From Paragordius varius (taxonomy: Eukaryota; Nematomorpha): a DNA stretch of 64,000 nt. Within the stretch, counting starts at the first letter, position 1. Each line of letters begins with the position of its first letter. Of this stretch, positions 22,144-35,777 are shown piece after piece. The stretch is taken from contig OZ176052.1 in the NCBI GenBank assembly GCA_964247055.1, forward strand, positions 5,332,001-5,396,000. The letters are read 5' to 3'. Both the position numbers and the translations under genes were made by a program. Below the pieces are notes generated by a model. The model saw only the letters and a list, made by a program, of their open reading frames with translations, searched no databases and was not told the DNA's origin.

Positions 22144-25100
22144 GATGAAGTTCATCCATTTATAGAAGCTTTGTTACCGCACGTGAAATCTTTCGCTTAC
22201 ACCTGGTTTAATTTACAGGCGGCCAAAAGGAAGTACTTTAAGAAACATGAAAAGCGTATGTCTGTTGAAGAGGAGGAAATATGTAAAGAACAATTACAAG
22301 TGAGACAGATAGTTTTGTAATTTTCATTTTTGTATTAAAATTAATGGAACCACTTATAAAGTATTTTTAATAATTAAACAGCACTATTATAGGTCATATC
22401 TGTATTATAAATGGCGCTTAAAGCGTATTTAGTTTACAGGATCTATGTAAGAGATTTTACGTTTTCATTAGTTGCATTTTTAAATATTGTAGAAAAATAT
22501 AGTGTTTGATTAAACATGTACTACTAAAACGAAAATCTCATACATGGTGACAGACGTAAATTAAATACCCTTTTAACCATTTAAAAACAGATATAGCCTA
22601 GGATAGTGCTTGTTAATGTATTAGTTTTTTCGTCTATTTTATATTTATAAACCAAAAATAGTCATTTTGACTACACCTATAAAATTATATTTTTCTATTT
22701 TTTTGCTACATTTTTAAGGTGTCAAAATGTTCTATGAACGTAAAATGAATAACTTCTATTTATTTTACAATCTAAAAAAATTACCACAGCGTTTGGTAAT
22801 AACCGGTCATCATATTGTGTAATTAATTGTTATATTATCAAAACAACACATTTAATACAGCAAAAATACGTAAAATGTTGATTTGACATTCACACATATA
22901 TTTTGTTGAACACAACAAACCAATCTTTAATTTTCGCTTGATAATTTTCAAAATAACAGTTTTTAGGCTAGCATATTTTCTGCATATGTGTGTATTTGTG
23001 TTCTATTTCCTCAGGCTAAAATAATGAAAGTTAATTAAATTTTTTTATATTTAAAAAATAATAATGATAAATTTTTGTTACTTAAAATTAGTACTTTGTT
23101 TTGATTTTACTTGTTTATAAACTCAACAACCAACTAACTACACTTGTGCAGATAAAAAACGATATATTAAATACACAAGTTAGAGATTTTATATAATGGC
23201 TATAAAAGCCGTTATATTGGTTCATGAAATCTTAGCATTTGGAGGGGAGAGTTAACAAATATTTTAGTAAAACCAATTGTGTTTATGGATAGTTTTATTA
23301 CATTCAATCCTATATCACCGTGATAATATTTTCTACATAATATTTGAAATTTGTCAGGCTGAATAATTTTGAATTTTTATTTAATCGGATACTTTTATAT
23401 CTCATTAGTGTATATAAGGGTGATCTTTAATATTTCAAAAACTATCGTATTTTATATTTTAAGTATCCTTAAAATTGCAATGATTTCTAGCTAACTAGTA
23501 CCAAAGTTTTTCTCTCATATTTACTCTACCATATATTATTCATTTTACCTTAATTTAAACGTTGTATCAATATTTCATAATGTTATAAATTACATGTCCA
23601 CTACTGCTGCCCTGATAAATAGAATGAATCCCGTGAAGTCAAACTCAAATGGGCCGTGCGTTTGCTTGGAAAACTACGCAAAGACATTACGGCCGATTAC
23701 AGGGAAGATTTTGTCTTGTGTTTAACCGGAAGGCAAAGTCCCAAATCCAAATGTATCCTAAGTAATCCGGATCAGAAGGGCAAAATGCGTAGGATAGATT
23801 GTTTGAGACAGGCTGATAAGGTGTGGCGCTTAGACCTGGTAATGGTTATACTGTTTCGAGCTATCCCGCTCGAAAGTACGGATGGAGAACGGCTCAGTAA
23901 AAGTGGCCGTGATTGTCGGTTGTCGGCTCTTTGCGTTAATCCTTACCATATTAATGTGGTGATACGTGAACTTGATCTCTACCTAGCAAACATAATAAGT
24001 GTCCATGGTATGTAGTAGTTTTAACGATGAATGATTTTCTTTTTACTTTGATAACTTGTAAGATATGCAACTATGTTCTTGTACCCTTTTTTGAAAAGTT
24101 AATCTTCCAATTCTTAAAAATGATTTAATATTCGTAGAACCATTATGTGATTTTTGCCCTACGTGTCAAAAGATTGTGCGTGAATCAGCTTCAGTCATAG
24201 TTAATCCAGACCAACATAGTACAATCTTCAATTATTTCTTTTTATTAAATACCTGTTTTTTTTTGTTTGGACTAAACTATACTAATACATGGTATTGTTT
24301 TTACCTAGAATCCTTATTAACATGCCGATGTTCTTCACATTGTTTGGATTCTGTCGTTTATCAAACTGGTCCATTTTCTGCCAATGAATTGGCAAAACTA
24401 TGTTCAGGTAATATAGTCCTTTTAATTTAAAACTATATAGAATAAACTTTTTATACAATATCAGGTTTATATGTGTGAGAGTTTTAATAGCTTCCTTTTT
24501 TTAAACTTAAAGATGGTGGATGACAGATACAACCTCGAGATTTTTGTGTGACACAAGTGTTTTGTTTTTTTACAAGTTGGTATTCATTTTTGGTAATTGA
24601 TCTGTTATACATTGAATAACTGCCCACATAATCGGTCGGATTGGGATTAGATATAAGCAAAATTAACAAATTTATTTTTTAATTAAAAAATTTATGAAAT
24701 GTGTTTTATACCATTCTTCATATTTTTATAGGTGATAGACAAGTAAAATTGAGAAATAATATATAAAAAATATAAAAACTAAAAAATAAATATTGTTGTC
24801 AAAAGGTAATTAAGTTTTTAAATCGTTTTGGATTGCAAAAAATAGAGTTTTTTAAAATATAATATTATATATTTTGAAATTGTATTTATATATTTTATGA
24901 AAGGGTAAATAAAGGTTTTAAAGGGGCCCAATCGTTTTTTTCTGATAAAATATTTGTCTTTGGTATTACATTTTATCTGTATAAATCCTTTGTCCTCCAC
25001 ATCAGCCTCAATTTCAGACACACAGAGTTAATTTAAAATTTTTGCTTTTATCCATCTATCACAATAAAATATAATCCAAATATTTAACATGTTGCTAATG

Positions 25101-28100
25101 CATATAAATAGAATCAATACTTGCTAATATCCCTGGGCCCGCAACAAACGGTTCTCATCATCTCATGATGAATGGATTAACGAACTCTGCCAGTCTTGCT
25201 TCCTACAATAATTACAACCATCAACATCATCAAGCACAAGCCCAACAGTTACAACATAACAACCATAACATGCACCATAATGGTGGTAAGATAGAAATAT
25301 TTACGCTACATATAATTTTTTTTCCTTTTTTATCTTTTTTAAGGCTAGGTTTTTAAATTGTATTAAGGGGAGAAACATTTAGATTTGAAACTAGCTAGGA
25401 CTGCTTTAATGGGAAATTTAACAGGTTCGAAACTTTCAAAAACCTATAAGCTAGTTTTTAATAGTGTAAAAGAGTTAAAGATAAGACCTCAAGTTTTTTA
25501 GTAATTTGTAAAGTTGTTGCAGAATTCCCAAAAACATGTCAGCTAGTACGCTACTTTTATGATGTAAATAGCTTTAATTTATTATATATTTATAGTCAAT
25601 TTTGACATGTCTAAAATCTCATGCTTGTTCAATAATTTAGGCAACAATAACCGATCGTCGGCAAACATGCATACATACAATAATAATGCAAATCACAACA
25701 ATATGATTGGAGGGAATAGTAACAATGCGACAAATGGCCACAACAATAATGGGAACTCTAGTCTTCATCAGCAACAGCACTTGAATAATAATGGTGCACT
25801 CTTGTTACAACAACATCACCAACATGTCCAGGCAGCGGCCCTCGCTGCCTTGGCACAAAATAATAACCGGACCAATGAGTCAAGTAGGATTTTTGTAAAA
25901 AAAGTTATTGATTATAAGATATATATTCGGATAAAATGCAGGTGTAAAAAAAGGTATGTATGAGATTATTGATGGTTATATTTTTTCATAAAAAATTAGT
26001 TAAATGATTGCAAATTATTATAATTGTTTTTTATGCCTATTTAATAAAATATCAGTGAATGGCTTGCATTAGATAGAATTTTCAATCAATTTTAAAAGTA
26101 AATTTGCTCCCTTAAAACCAAAATATACAGATTTATAAAAAATTATGTTAACATTTAATTTATCTTTCAAATAGATATTTAAAGTTTTTTTACTATATAT
26201 ATTATTATAGATATGCAGCAACAAAGACAAACAGCCATAATTAACCAAAACAGTATGGTAAATAATCAACAAAGGAATTCTTCCGCAATGAATGGTAACA
26301 TACATATGGAGGCGGATGATGATAGGTATTTATCGGATTTATAGTCAAAATTTTTTGAAACATTATAAATTCATTGACAGTCTTAGTTTTAAGGGCTGTA
26401 AAAAAACTTTAATCGAATTTATAAGTTTATATGCATAAAATTATCACATTATAACGAATTTTATTCACTTGATCCTACTTTAAAAAAAGAACGTTTGAGT
26501 TTTAGTTCATGTTATGAATAGTAGAAAAGATAAAATTATCCATATATAACATTCCCCAGCCCACTAATTTATATTGTTTCTTAAAGTATAAGTTTTACAC
26601 TTTATTCTTATTACCATTAGTTAACAAATCATTTAATCTAGTTTTTTGTCCTTCTTTATACAGTAAACGTGGTCTTAAACGCAGTTCTAACTCTATGAGC
26701 ATTATTGATAATTATATGATGGCTAGTCCAGTTTTACAGGGGAACAATGGTGCTGCTTACGCTACTTCACAAAGCCATAATAATAACAGTAACCAAAATA
26801 ACAATAATATCTCACATCAACACCAACAAGAGTTAAATAACAACAATAATAATGGGAATGGTGGGAACAATAATAATAGCTATGCTGCGACCTGGAGACC
26901 TAATTATATGGCTCACCCAGGTCATATAAATTTATTTTTGCTTTAATATAACTATTTTGGTAGTTTTTAAAAACTATAAAGGTTGAATAACTTTTAGCAA
27001 TTTCCTTTTTTAATTTATATAACAAACTGGTGTATATTAGAAATGTTATAAAATTGAATTGTTAATTGCCCGTGGCAAAAAATTTATTCATCAAGATAAT
27101 ATATAAAAAAAGTTTTACGAATACCAATAACGTCTTGGATAGATTTTAATGACTATCTATCTTTACTTTAGTAGTTTTGTCTAAAAATAAGTTATGTTAT
27201 AGTTTTTATTTTATATGAAGTTTCGCATTAATCCTGGCTTCTTTAAACCATATTTAGCAGGTTATGAATATATGAATAAGCAACAACAAATATTTTCCGC
27301 TTTTGATCCTGTCCTTATAAATCAACAAAGGCAAAATGCTCAAAATCAACAACAAAATGTGAATAATAACCACAATAATAACACGAATAATGCAAATTTT
27401 TCTGGTAATATTTTTGATGCATATTTAGAAAGTTAGAAAAATTTAAATTTCAATTATTTAAAATTTTAAAAGTTTTCACTTCCTTTAGCCATAAAAACCA
27501 ATAATTCGAATGCCGATCTCAATTCCGCCGGTAACCCTATTATGAATTCTGCAACATCCCAACAATCACAAAATCCCACAACATCCAAACTTCAGGTTTG
27601 TAACTAAAAAGTCACTTTTGCCAAAATCTTTTTTTACAAAATGTATTCTGTTCAGGTAACCCTATCTAAAATATATTTGTTTAGGCAAATAATTCTACTA
27701 AACCCCAACCAACCCTTAACTTTGTTCGTGTTAAGAATGAACAGGATTCACCGGGTAACTTTTAATTAATTTTGATGAATATTTTTATTTTTAAACTTTC
27801 TCGCTTATTAACTGTTATATTATGCATAAATTTTAGAAGATTCTGATGGATTTAATTCGTTATCAATGTTACATCCCCTTTCATTTTACAATGCTAAAAA
27901 TGAAAACTCTAATTCAAGTCTGTTACCGCCATCATATGCCTCCCAAGTATTTTAGTTACATTTTTAACTTATAATAAAATATCTCGGTTTTCCATAAATT
28001 TATATTTAAAAAACAAAAGCGTTTCTAAAAAGATAATAATAATAAAATACAAACATCGTTTTGTCGTTCAAATAGCAATTTGAGATATTCAACCCCCCTC

Positions 28101-30700
28101 CCTTCCCAAATAAAATAATTTGACATAAAGGGCGCGAAAATGACGATTATCAAATATTGAATAAACCTTTTTAATGCCTCGATAAGTCTCCTTTTCAAAA
28201 AAATACATCTCCAAAGTCATGTAATTAATGGTAAATGTAAACACTTGATTTCATTTTCATAATCTTACTGATTTAAACACAAGATAAAAATGGTTTTATT
28301 TAATTATCATATTTACATTATTTTCCTACACCAATTTCCGTTGAATTAATTTGAGCGGTATTGTAAGTAGGACGGCTTTAATCTATATGCTTCACGGCTG
28401 ACCACACTTAGAAAAGTCCTTTCGATTTAGCCTTTTAGGGGGCTCATAAAAATAAACCAAATCACAACAAATTTTATTCTGTTTTTACTTTAAAAATTAT
28501 ATGACATAGGCATAGATTTGGCGATATCATTTAAATGTGAATAACTTTTTTGATATATTGATTATACACCAACCTATATATTAAATTTTACAATGCTATA
28601 CCTATTTATAAATTTGACGTAATTTATAACTATATATTAACCACTTTAGATGTTTTCCTACACCAATTTCAGTCCAATAAATTTGAGCGGTATTGTAAGC
28701 CCGACCGCCTTCAATCTGTTTGCTTCACCCTTGACTACACCCAGGAATAGTCCTCCTCGGTCTAGCCCCCCTACTAATGCAAATGTATTGGCCTCCCAAA
28801 CAACAACAATAATTAGTGGTAATAAAACTACAAGCGCTAATAGTTTTTCTTCTAATGCCATTCCAACATCCTCAACTCTTTTTAATGTGTCTGGAAATTT
28901 AAAAAGCAATGCCCCAAACGTTAGTTCTTCAACACAAACTGTTCACCCGGCAGAAAAGTAATTATCAGTATTATTATACCCTGATATAATTATTTTATAT
29001 ATGGCTCTCTCATCAAGAAAGGAAATAATTTTATATATTGGAATGAGCAAATATATATAAGGATTTTATGTTTGGCGATATAATTTTTTTAAATAAATTA
29101 TGTTTTTAAGGTTGAATTTGTAATTACTAATTCATTTCATTTTCTTATATAAAGCAAAGTCCCACTTAAAGGAACTCATGCATCATCATCCTCTGTAGAA
29201 TGTAACAACCTTATGCATAATTTGTCGGTGAATGTTAATTCCAATTTCTTGGGTTTGGATGAAAGCATGGACTATTCTGTACTATCGAGTCTTTTACCCG
29301 TAGTTATGAATGATGATCAGAATGGTGAGATAACTTAAATATATATATATATATATATATAACCACATTAGTTTTCTAAAAATTTCTTATATATGTTTTC
29401 CCCAGAAAAAATGGATTGATTGTAGAAAATCCATTGAATTTTACCATTTTGCAATAAAGGGTTATGTATTGGCTTAAAATGTCTATTAGCGTATGAATGA
29501 AAAACTTATTTGTTTAGAAAATAATATTTTTGGTGTATTTTTTGATTTTGAATTAACTTCTTATTAGCATACAAACACACATTTTCCTCTATACTCCATA
29601 TGTTTTTACTACTTTTAAAGGCAGTCTTGGTTTACTTGGTGTTTAATGCTTTTATAGCCATTTATTTAATTTATTCATTTATTTATTTCTTCTTAAGATA
29701 AAACGAATTCTATTCCTCCACTTCCCGTCATATCACCAACTGGATCTGGTGATGATTTAAATTTGGATGACCCACTCATGTCCTTGAACAATAATAACGC
29801 AAACTCCGACCGTTCACCTGGTACGAATATTTATTTTAAAATAAATTGGCATTTAATTAAAGGTGTTTAAACTAAAAAAACTGGTTATAAAACTTTTTTA
29901 GCATGCTAAATAAATGTAAGGATTATTCATTTTTATACTCTTTCAATATCATTTTTGTTTATCCAATTTAACCAGTTTACCACAAATTTTTCCTTGTTTT
30001 TCGCTATCATATATATATAACTTACTTGATATCTTTAATAAGGTTTTTTGTTCAAAGATTGGCGCATAAACTACAGAAAAAAATTAATCATTTTCAAATT
30101 TCTTTCCTCTTTTGTCTAGATTTAGATAAAGCTTCGTCAAGTAGCAAAGATACCGGCTCCAACAATACCTCTGTTGGAACGGATACTCTCTTGTCTCCAT
30201 CATTGAACATAAACATAAAATCTGAACGTCGGGATAGTGGGGTCATTCTATCCACCAATAATGCGACAACTAGTAGTTCTGAAAACACGTCTTCAGACAC
30301 ATCAAATAACAACAGCAATAATGGGAATGGAAATAATAGTAATCAAAATGCATCAGATGATTTGAGTCGCACTTCAAGTTTTCATAGCACGACATCAGCT
30401 TCATCATCGAACAATGATAGTTGTTTAGGATCATCATCTCAGGATATTTTATCGTCACCCAATAATAATCATAATAATAATGAAAGCACTTCTCAGCTGT
30501 TGTTAAATGCAAAACATTCTGCTGCTGCCGCCGCCGCCCTAATGTGTAAACGTAAGGCAACATCACCATCTTTGCAACAAAAAGAGGATGGGGGTGGCGG
30601 TTCGCCCCATTCTACATGTAGTACCTTGAAAGAGTCAAAAAATGCGTTGCTAGAAAGTAGTAACAACACTCATAAAAAATGTAATATGGAGACATTGTGA
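22144..30700 (+). CDS. NFI: Nuclear factor I (NFI/CTF) transcription factor, start exon not found
   Basis: Sixteen exons: 22144-22299, 23623-24007, 24138-24179, 24309-24407, 25112-25285, 25641-25883, 26211-26325, 26664-26920, 27261-27404, 27489-27595, 27685-27754, 27837-27946, 28650-28957, 29155-29324, 29698-29820, 30120-30700. Phases close over 3084 nt, 1027 codons plus stop. NFI binds TTGGC(N5)GCCAA as a dimer in the nucleus. The DNA-binding domain is exons 1-2 ([67 protein letters not shown]) and is near-identical to vertebrate NFI; LCVNPYH also resembles the SMAD MH1 zinc site. Exon 4 has [11 protein letters not shown], matching the vertebrate segment after the domain. The C-terminal part is rich in Asn, Gln, His and Ser, with [13 protein letters not shown] and [10 protein letters not shown] as the more conserved spots. 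The protein is much longer than vertebrate NFI (about 500 aa). Exon 3 boundaries are the least certain. Confidence 0.95.
28321..28450 (+). pseudogene. Decayed duplicate of NFI exon 13 (28650-28957) in the preceding intron
   Basis: TTTTCCTACACCAATTTC...TTGAGCGGTATTGTAAG recurs 331 nt upstream of the working exon and alignment continues for about 130 nt (TTCACGGCTGACCACACTTA versus TTCACCCTTGACTACACCCA). The copy lacks a clear acceptor, has substitutions that spoil the frame and covers only the 5' part of the exon. It lies in intron 27947-28649. Confidence 0.85.
29341..29361. repeat. (AT)n microsatellite in an NFI intron
   Basis: AT tract of about 21 nt directly after the donor of exon 29155-29324. 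Confidence 0.9.
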
Positions 30701-30914
30701 GAAAATTACGCCACAAGCTTTGGAGTATTAGGACATTGTGCAAAAGAAATACTATGATCCTTGAAAAAAATGGAAAAGTTTTTTACTTCAAGAGTTTTTA
30801 CAGCTTCATAGATTTTAGTTAACTTTGGAAGCATACAATAACACAACAAAAGTATTATTAATTACGCATTCTTCCCCCAATAGTTGCATGTATATATAAT
30901 TGTAAATATATATG

Positions 30915-30920
30915 AATAAA
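30915..30920 (+). promoter_or_regulatory. Poly(A) signal of NFI
   Basis: AATAAA about 215 nt after the NFI stop codon. It is the first canonical hexamer noticed downstream. Confidence 0.5.
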
Positions 30921-31899
30921 ATGGATCACTTTTACTTACTTTGTGTAAAGTCAAAATATCATTTTTCTCATTTAATTTACTCCGTATTTTATTTATAACC
31001 AATTTTTAAAATGCTTTATAACTCGGTGAATGGTTTATATTGTACATTGATTATGTCTAAAATTATAAATATTATACTGTTGATAATCATTTTTACGGGT
31101 GTCTTTTATTAACCCTTGATTTTACATTTTATTTTGTTTAATTTCTCATTGATAAGTCTCCCTATTGAGCACATTTTTTATTTTTTTTGGCAAAATTTTA
31201 CTATCCGGTGATTTTAATTTTGATTTTTATACGGGTCATTTTTCGAGAGTTGACGAATTTTTACATTGCTCTATTCATGTACATCTATGTCAAAATCTGT
31301 GTTATATAGTCATATACATATTTTCCAAATTTTATACTTATAAATATGTGTGTCATTTTTGACAATTTTTATCTATGATACCATACCCATCAGTAAGCAA
31401 TATATTACAGTAGAATTTAATGTACAATTACACATATTTTCCATAGGCTTTAATATAATCTGTTTAAATTTTATAAAATATGTATCCCAAATTGTAAATA
31501 TTATAGCCATATTTCCTATTATGTATAAAATTATAGCACACAAAAAAAATTAACCAAATTTTATGTCATAAAATACAAAAAAAATATTTTCTATATTTAT
31601 AAATTTTATTAAATCCTATTTTTATTTTCATAGAATAGACCAAATTAGAAATAGTTCAATAATCAAAATTATTTTTTCAATTTTTATTATATATATTATT
31701 TAAATTTATCCATATGACGACAATATGCAAATTCCAAAAGTCACTCAGTTAAATATTATTTTTTAATTGCTATATATACATGTATATTTTAATCATAACA
31801 CAGATATTAATATTTTTTGATGTTATTGTATGTACATATTAACTTTATTAAACTGTAAAAATTGGAAAATAAATTTAATATAATAAAATAATTGTATAA
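30921..31899. other. AT-rich DNA 3' of NFI
   Basis: About 1 kb without recognisable genes or repeats. It may include alternative 3' UTR of NFI. Confidence 0.4.
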
Positions 31900-33000
31900 T
31901 GTGTAGGGTTGAGATTATTACCTATTTAACTAAGAGAAGACATCAGCGAAAAGTAGCAGCCGATTAATTTGTTACAGATGCCATTTTGACTGACACGTAA
32001 TGAACCAGCCCGGCAAAATCTAGCGTTTTATTTCTATCATTTAATAATCATGTATTTCGTGCCTACCTGAAAAAAACATTTTTGGCCTGCATTGCTATCA
32101 GAAAAAAGGCTGTTGAGAGTTATCGTTTGTTGGTAGAAACATATGGTCATTTGTCGATTAAAGCATGTTTAACATGATATCGAAAATTTAATGTAAATTT
32201 GAATGAGAGTGAGCGCTCGGGTAGTCCACGCAACTGCGAAAACGAGAATGGCCCAACTCAAACTTAACGTCAATTCACACAAGCATCATATTCACAAAAG
32301 ACAATCAGTATACGATTACGAGCAATGGTAAAGACCAATAAACTCGGTAAATGGGTCCCGAACAATTAGAAGGAACACCAAATTGAAAATTGCAGTGAGA
32401 TGTGAAACCCTGCTTCAACGTCAGAAAGGAAACCTTTTTCAATCGAATTAAGGTTAAAGTCGCTTTATTTTGTAAATCCAAGGGGGAAAAATTGTGGCTT
32501 TTACCTTACAAAGCCGGTCCATGAGCATCAAATCGTTTTGGCAAGACCATGTTGTATTCTGATGGGACCAGAGCTGTGTGAATTATAAAATTTTGACACA
32601 GGGGGAACCGTTAATACACATCGCTATCGCTAACAAATAATAATTTAAATCATATAATCGAAACCACCGGAATGGGCCACACCATATGGCAAAGAGATTT
32701 CGCTGACAATGCTCACTCTTACAAAGAAAAACCAGCAAAAGACTCCTTAAAATCGCTATCATTTTTCTCGCATCCCCCGATGTCCTGACATGGCGCCATC
32801 TAACCTCTTCGCAATGGGGCAAACGCTAATAGAGCAGCACTTCATAGAAGATGTTGAATGGCTGGTCTAATGGTTTGCTCCAAAAGATAATTAATTTTTC
32901 TCGCATGGCATATATATATATGAGCTGAGAGACGGGCGAAAAAGGCAGAAGCCGGTGGACAATATATTTAATAAAACAATAGATTACTCTATCACAGTAA
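31900..33000 (+). pseudogene. Dead mariner transposase
   Basis: In mixed frames the plus strand gives SYRLLVETYGHLSIKAC, ERSGSPRNCEN, IRLRAMVKTNKLGKWVP, DNAHSYKEKPAKDSL, SHPPMS and ALHRRC/MAGLMVCSK-like pieces. These match, in order, the mariner helix-turn-helix region, GRP(R)K linker, GxWVPHEL, HDNARPHVA (second catalytic Asp), LPHPPYSPDLAPSD and the C-terminal tail. The region is higher in GC than its flanks. Several stops and frameshifts interrupt it, so it cannot encode a transposase. It is a plain DNA transposon relic. Exact terminal repeats were not resolved. Confidence 0.85.
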
Positions 33001-33204
33001 AAATAAATTTATACAGACAAACGTTAAAGTAAATAAGTATTTTTATAAACCATAATATTTTCAATAAAACGTAGGTATGTTCAGTTTGGTTTATATGTTT
33101 TGACAAAGAAAACCAGTAAGACTTATGACTACACCTGTTATTTATAGACAAACGAAATTTATCTTCGAGCTCACCCTAAAATCGCAACGTTATGTGTTTA
33201 AAAC

Positions 33205-33485
33205 AGTAATGTCCAACATGCAGGCCGCATGCGGCCCTCTGATATATTGGCCGGCGAAAAATTTGGAAATTTCAAATAAGATCGAACATAAATTGCAATA
33301 ACATGCTTACAAAACCTTAACAATTTGATATTTTTCAAACTATGTCTTTCCAATTGGTAACCATCTAGAAAAAATTGCGAAAATAAATAATATTATGTTT
33401 AATTTTTACAGTCTTATGTTGAAATTCTAATGCCCATACATTTTTCTAATGCAGTCCGTTTTTTGAGTCGAAAATGCACGGGAAG
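33205..33485. mobile_element. hAT-like element end (remnant)
   Basis: CAGTAATGTCCAACATGCAG followed by GCCGCATGCGGCCC resembles the CAG(T)GGTGTCCAA...GCGGCCCGCGGGCCGCATGCGGCCC ends found in many hAT elements and their MITEs. Only one end is evident and no transposase was seen. Confidence 0.45.
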
Positions 33486-34650
33486 TCATTTGTGTTGGAG
33501 TTCCCTGGTTCAAAACAACGATTTATTATATATTATCAAGTTTATTGAGCAAAACTTCTGGGAAATTTTTAAAGTCAAAACATAAAATCAAAATATAATT
33601 TATTATTATTTTAAAAGAGGAACAAAACTCAGATAAAAAAAATAGCTATAATAAATATAACTTCATCGGAAAACAAACAATAAAATACGCATCTATGGGT
33701 GGCAAAATGCCATACTAGAAGGTAAAAGGAGTAAAAATGGTGCATGGTAACGAAGGGTTAGCGCCAATTGGTAAGAAGTTGAAATGGGGTTAATGTCAGC
33801 GAATATTATAACTCATTGAACAATAAGAATTAGAAAGATACCTTTAAAGTAGTGTGGTATACGGTACCACCCAACTAAATCAAGCGTTAGGTGCGGAGTA
33901 TCGGTTACAAAACGCTAAACTGATTTAAAGCATTAGCTTAGGGCGGAACTAAAAATTTATTTTATTTATTTATACGATTTGATGAATTTATTGTTAGGAG
34001 TGTTGCATACTGATTACTGAATCCAATAGATATAATCAAGTGGCTGTTTCATATGTGGTGGAATAATCTTAACGAGGGTGTTGTATGGCAATAGGCCAAG
34101 CGAGCTGCAGAAGGCGTAAGGGTCCAAATAGTAAGCTATCCTAATGTTATTGGGGTTGGTGTATTATCTATGTATTTAACGCATAAAATTTGACAATATG
34201 TTGTGTTATTATTAGTTTATACTTTATAGTACTTTATGCCTGACAGTAATGTATTGATGTCTGTGTTTCTATACGATATATTGATGAAAGGCATATGATG
34301 CATTTTATCGGGACCGGCAAATCATCGGTCGAATATACAGGCCAAACTAACTATTTGCGCCATAAAAAACAAGTATTGAGTAACAAGAGACGCTAAAATG
34401 AACCTCTAGCGTAAAAATAATATCTGGCTGCTTGAACGTTTAGGAAAAGGAACTGGAACTATTTTAGGCTATTTACCATAAATCATACTGCTATAATGTC
34501 AATTATGATTTGCCACTTAAGAAGAATGGGGTTATATTATGGGGAAATCGTTTGATGTGCGGAGGCACGCCCCGCCTAAGTTAGGGAAACCGAATGTGGA
34601 ATAAAATATAATGTCACATATCTTTTGATATTTGGCTAAAAACATCACAT
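33486..34650. other. Unassigned region of less AT-biased sequence
   Basis: About 1.1 kb, notably around 33700-34620, has fewer A/T runs than its surroundings, like the decayed transposons nearby. Translations on both strands are broken and gave no family I recognise. Probably an old mobile-element relic. Confidence 0.35.
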
Positions 34651-35009
34651 TTCTACCAAACTAATGCTCTAATGAGTGTATGTTTGTGTTAATTATATAG
34701 CTATAATTTAATGTTTTCGGTGTAAAAAAACTCCGGTTTCTAATGTATCATGATTTTCAAACACTAGAAATATATTTTTAACAACTCCTAACTATAGCGA
34801 TTGGTAGCTTTTTTATAAGGATTGTAAGCCCTTCTCGCCAACATGTCTGGCATTTATATAGTAGTTATATCTTTTTTTAAAATTTTACGTATTAGAATTA
34901 CTCTGAATTCATAAAAACTTTTATACATAGAAAAAGTAAACTGGGGTGTTAGGTCATTATAGGCTTGTATATTTTTATAATCACATTCTACTATATTTGT
35001 TATATTAAA

Positions 35010-35042
<33 letters not shown>

Positions 35043-35735
35043 TTGCATTTAAATTTGTTGAAAAAATAATTTGAATTATCACACCAGAGAAGAAGATTAA
35101 AAATGTCATAAAATTAAATATTATACAAAAAGGATTTAACACCATAATAGAACAATGGTTTTATTATTGTTTGCTAGAAAATACTTTTATAAAAAATTAT
35201 AACAGGTAAATTATGTGATTTTGCATATAATTTTTCGAAATGTAAAAAATCGCCTTAAATTAAATTAGATTTAAATTATATAAATATATTATGGTATATA
35301 TTTATATAATTAAATACATTTTATATTTGGGAAAAAATTAACAGTCAATAAAACTTTTATCATGATGTCAGTGAGAAAAGAAGATTTTATCAATAAATAT
35401 TGCTAATTATAAATCTCAATTTCTTCTCTTACCTAACACAAAACACTACAATATAGCAAAGAGCCTTATTATTAATTACAAGGATTTTATTACTGAATAA
35501 GGAAAGATGATAAAAAATGTAAAAAATTGTGTGTTATAAAATCACACGCCAATTACATCATCTTAATCACCAATAATAATTCTTTTTGATGCTTAATTTA
35601 TTTTATTTTAATTAAATTATACTTTCTTCATATAGGTTATATATATGTAAAATATGATAATTTTAAAAAAAGAGAAAACAACTGAGCTCATTGTTTAAAA
35701 TTGATGATGGTATTATTCGAAAATCGAATAAATAA

Positions 35736-35777
<42 letters not shown>

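Noticed and set aside
28658-28909. Antisense open frame over an NFI exon; likewise 30094-30569 (-) and 43928-44113 (-)
   Set aside because: Shadows of real plus-strand exons produced by low-complexity codons.
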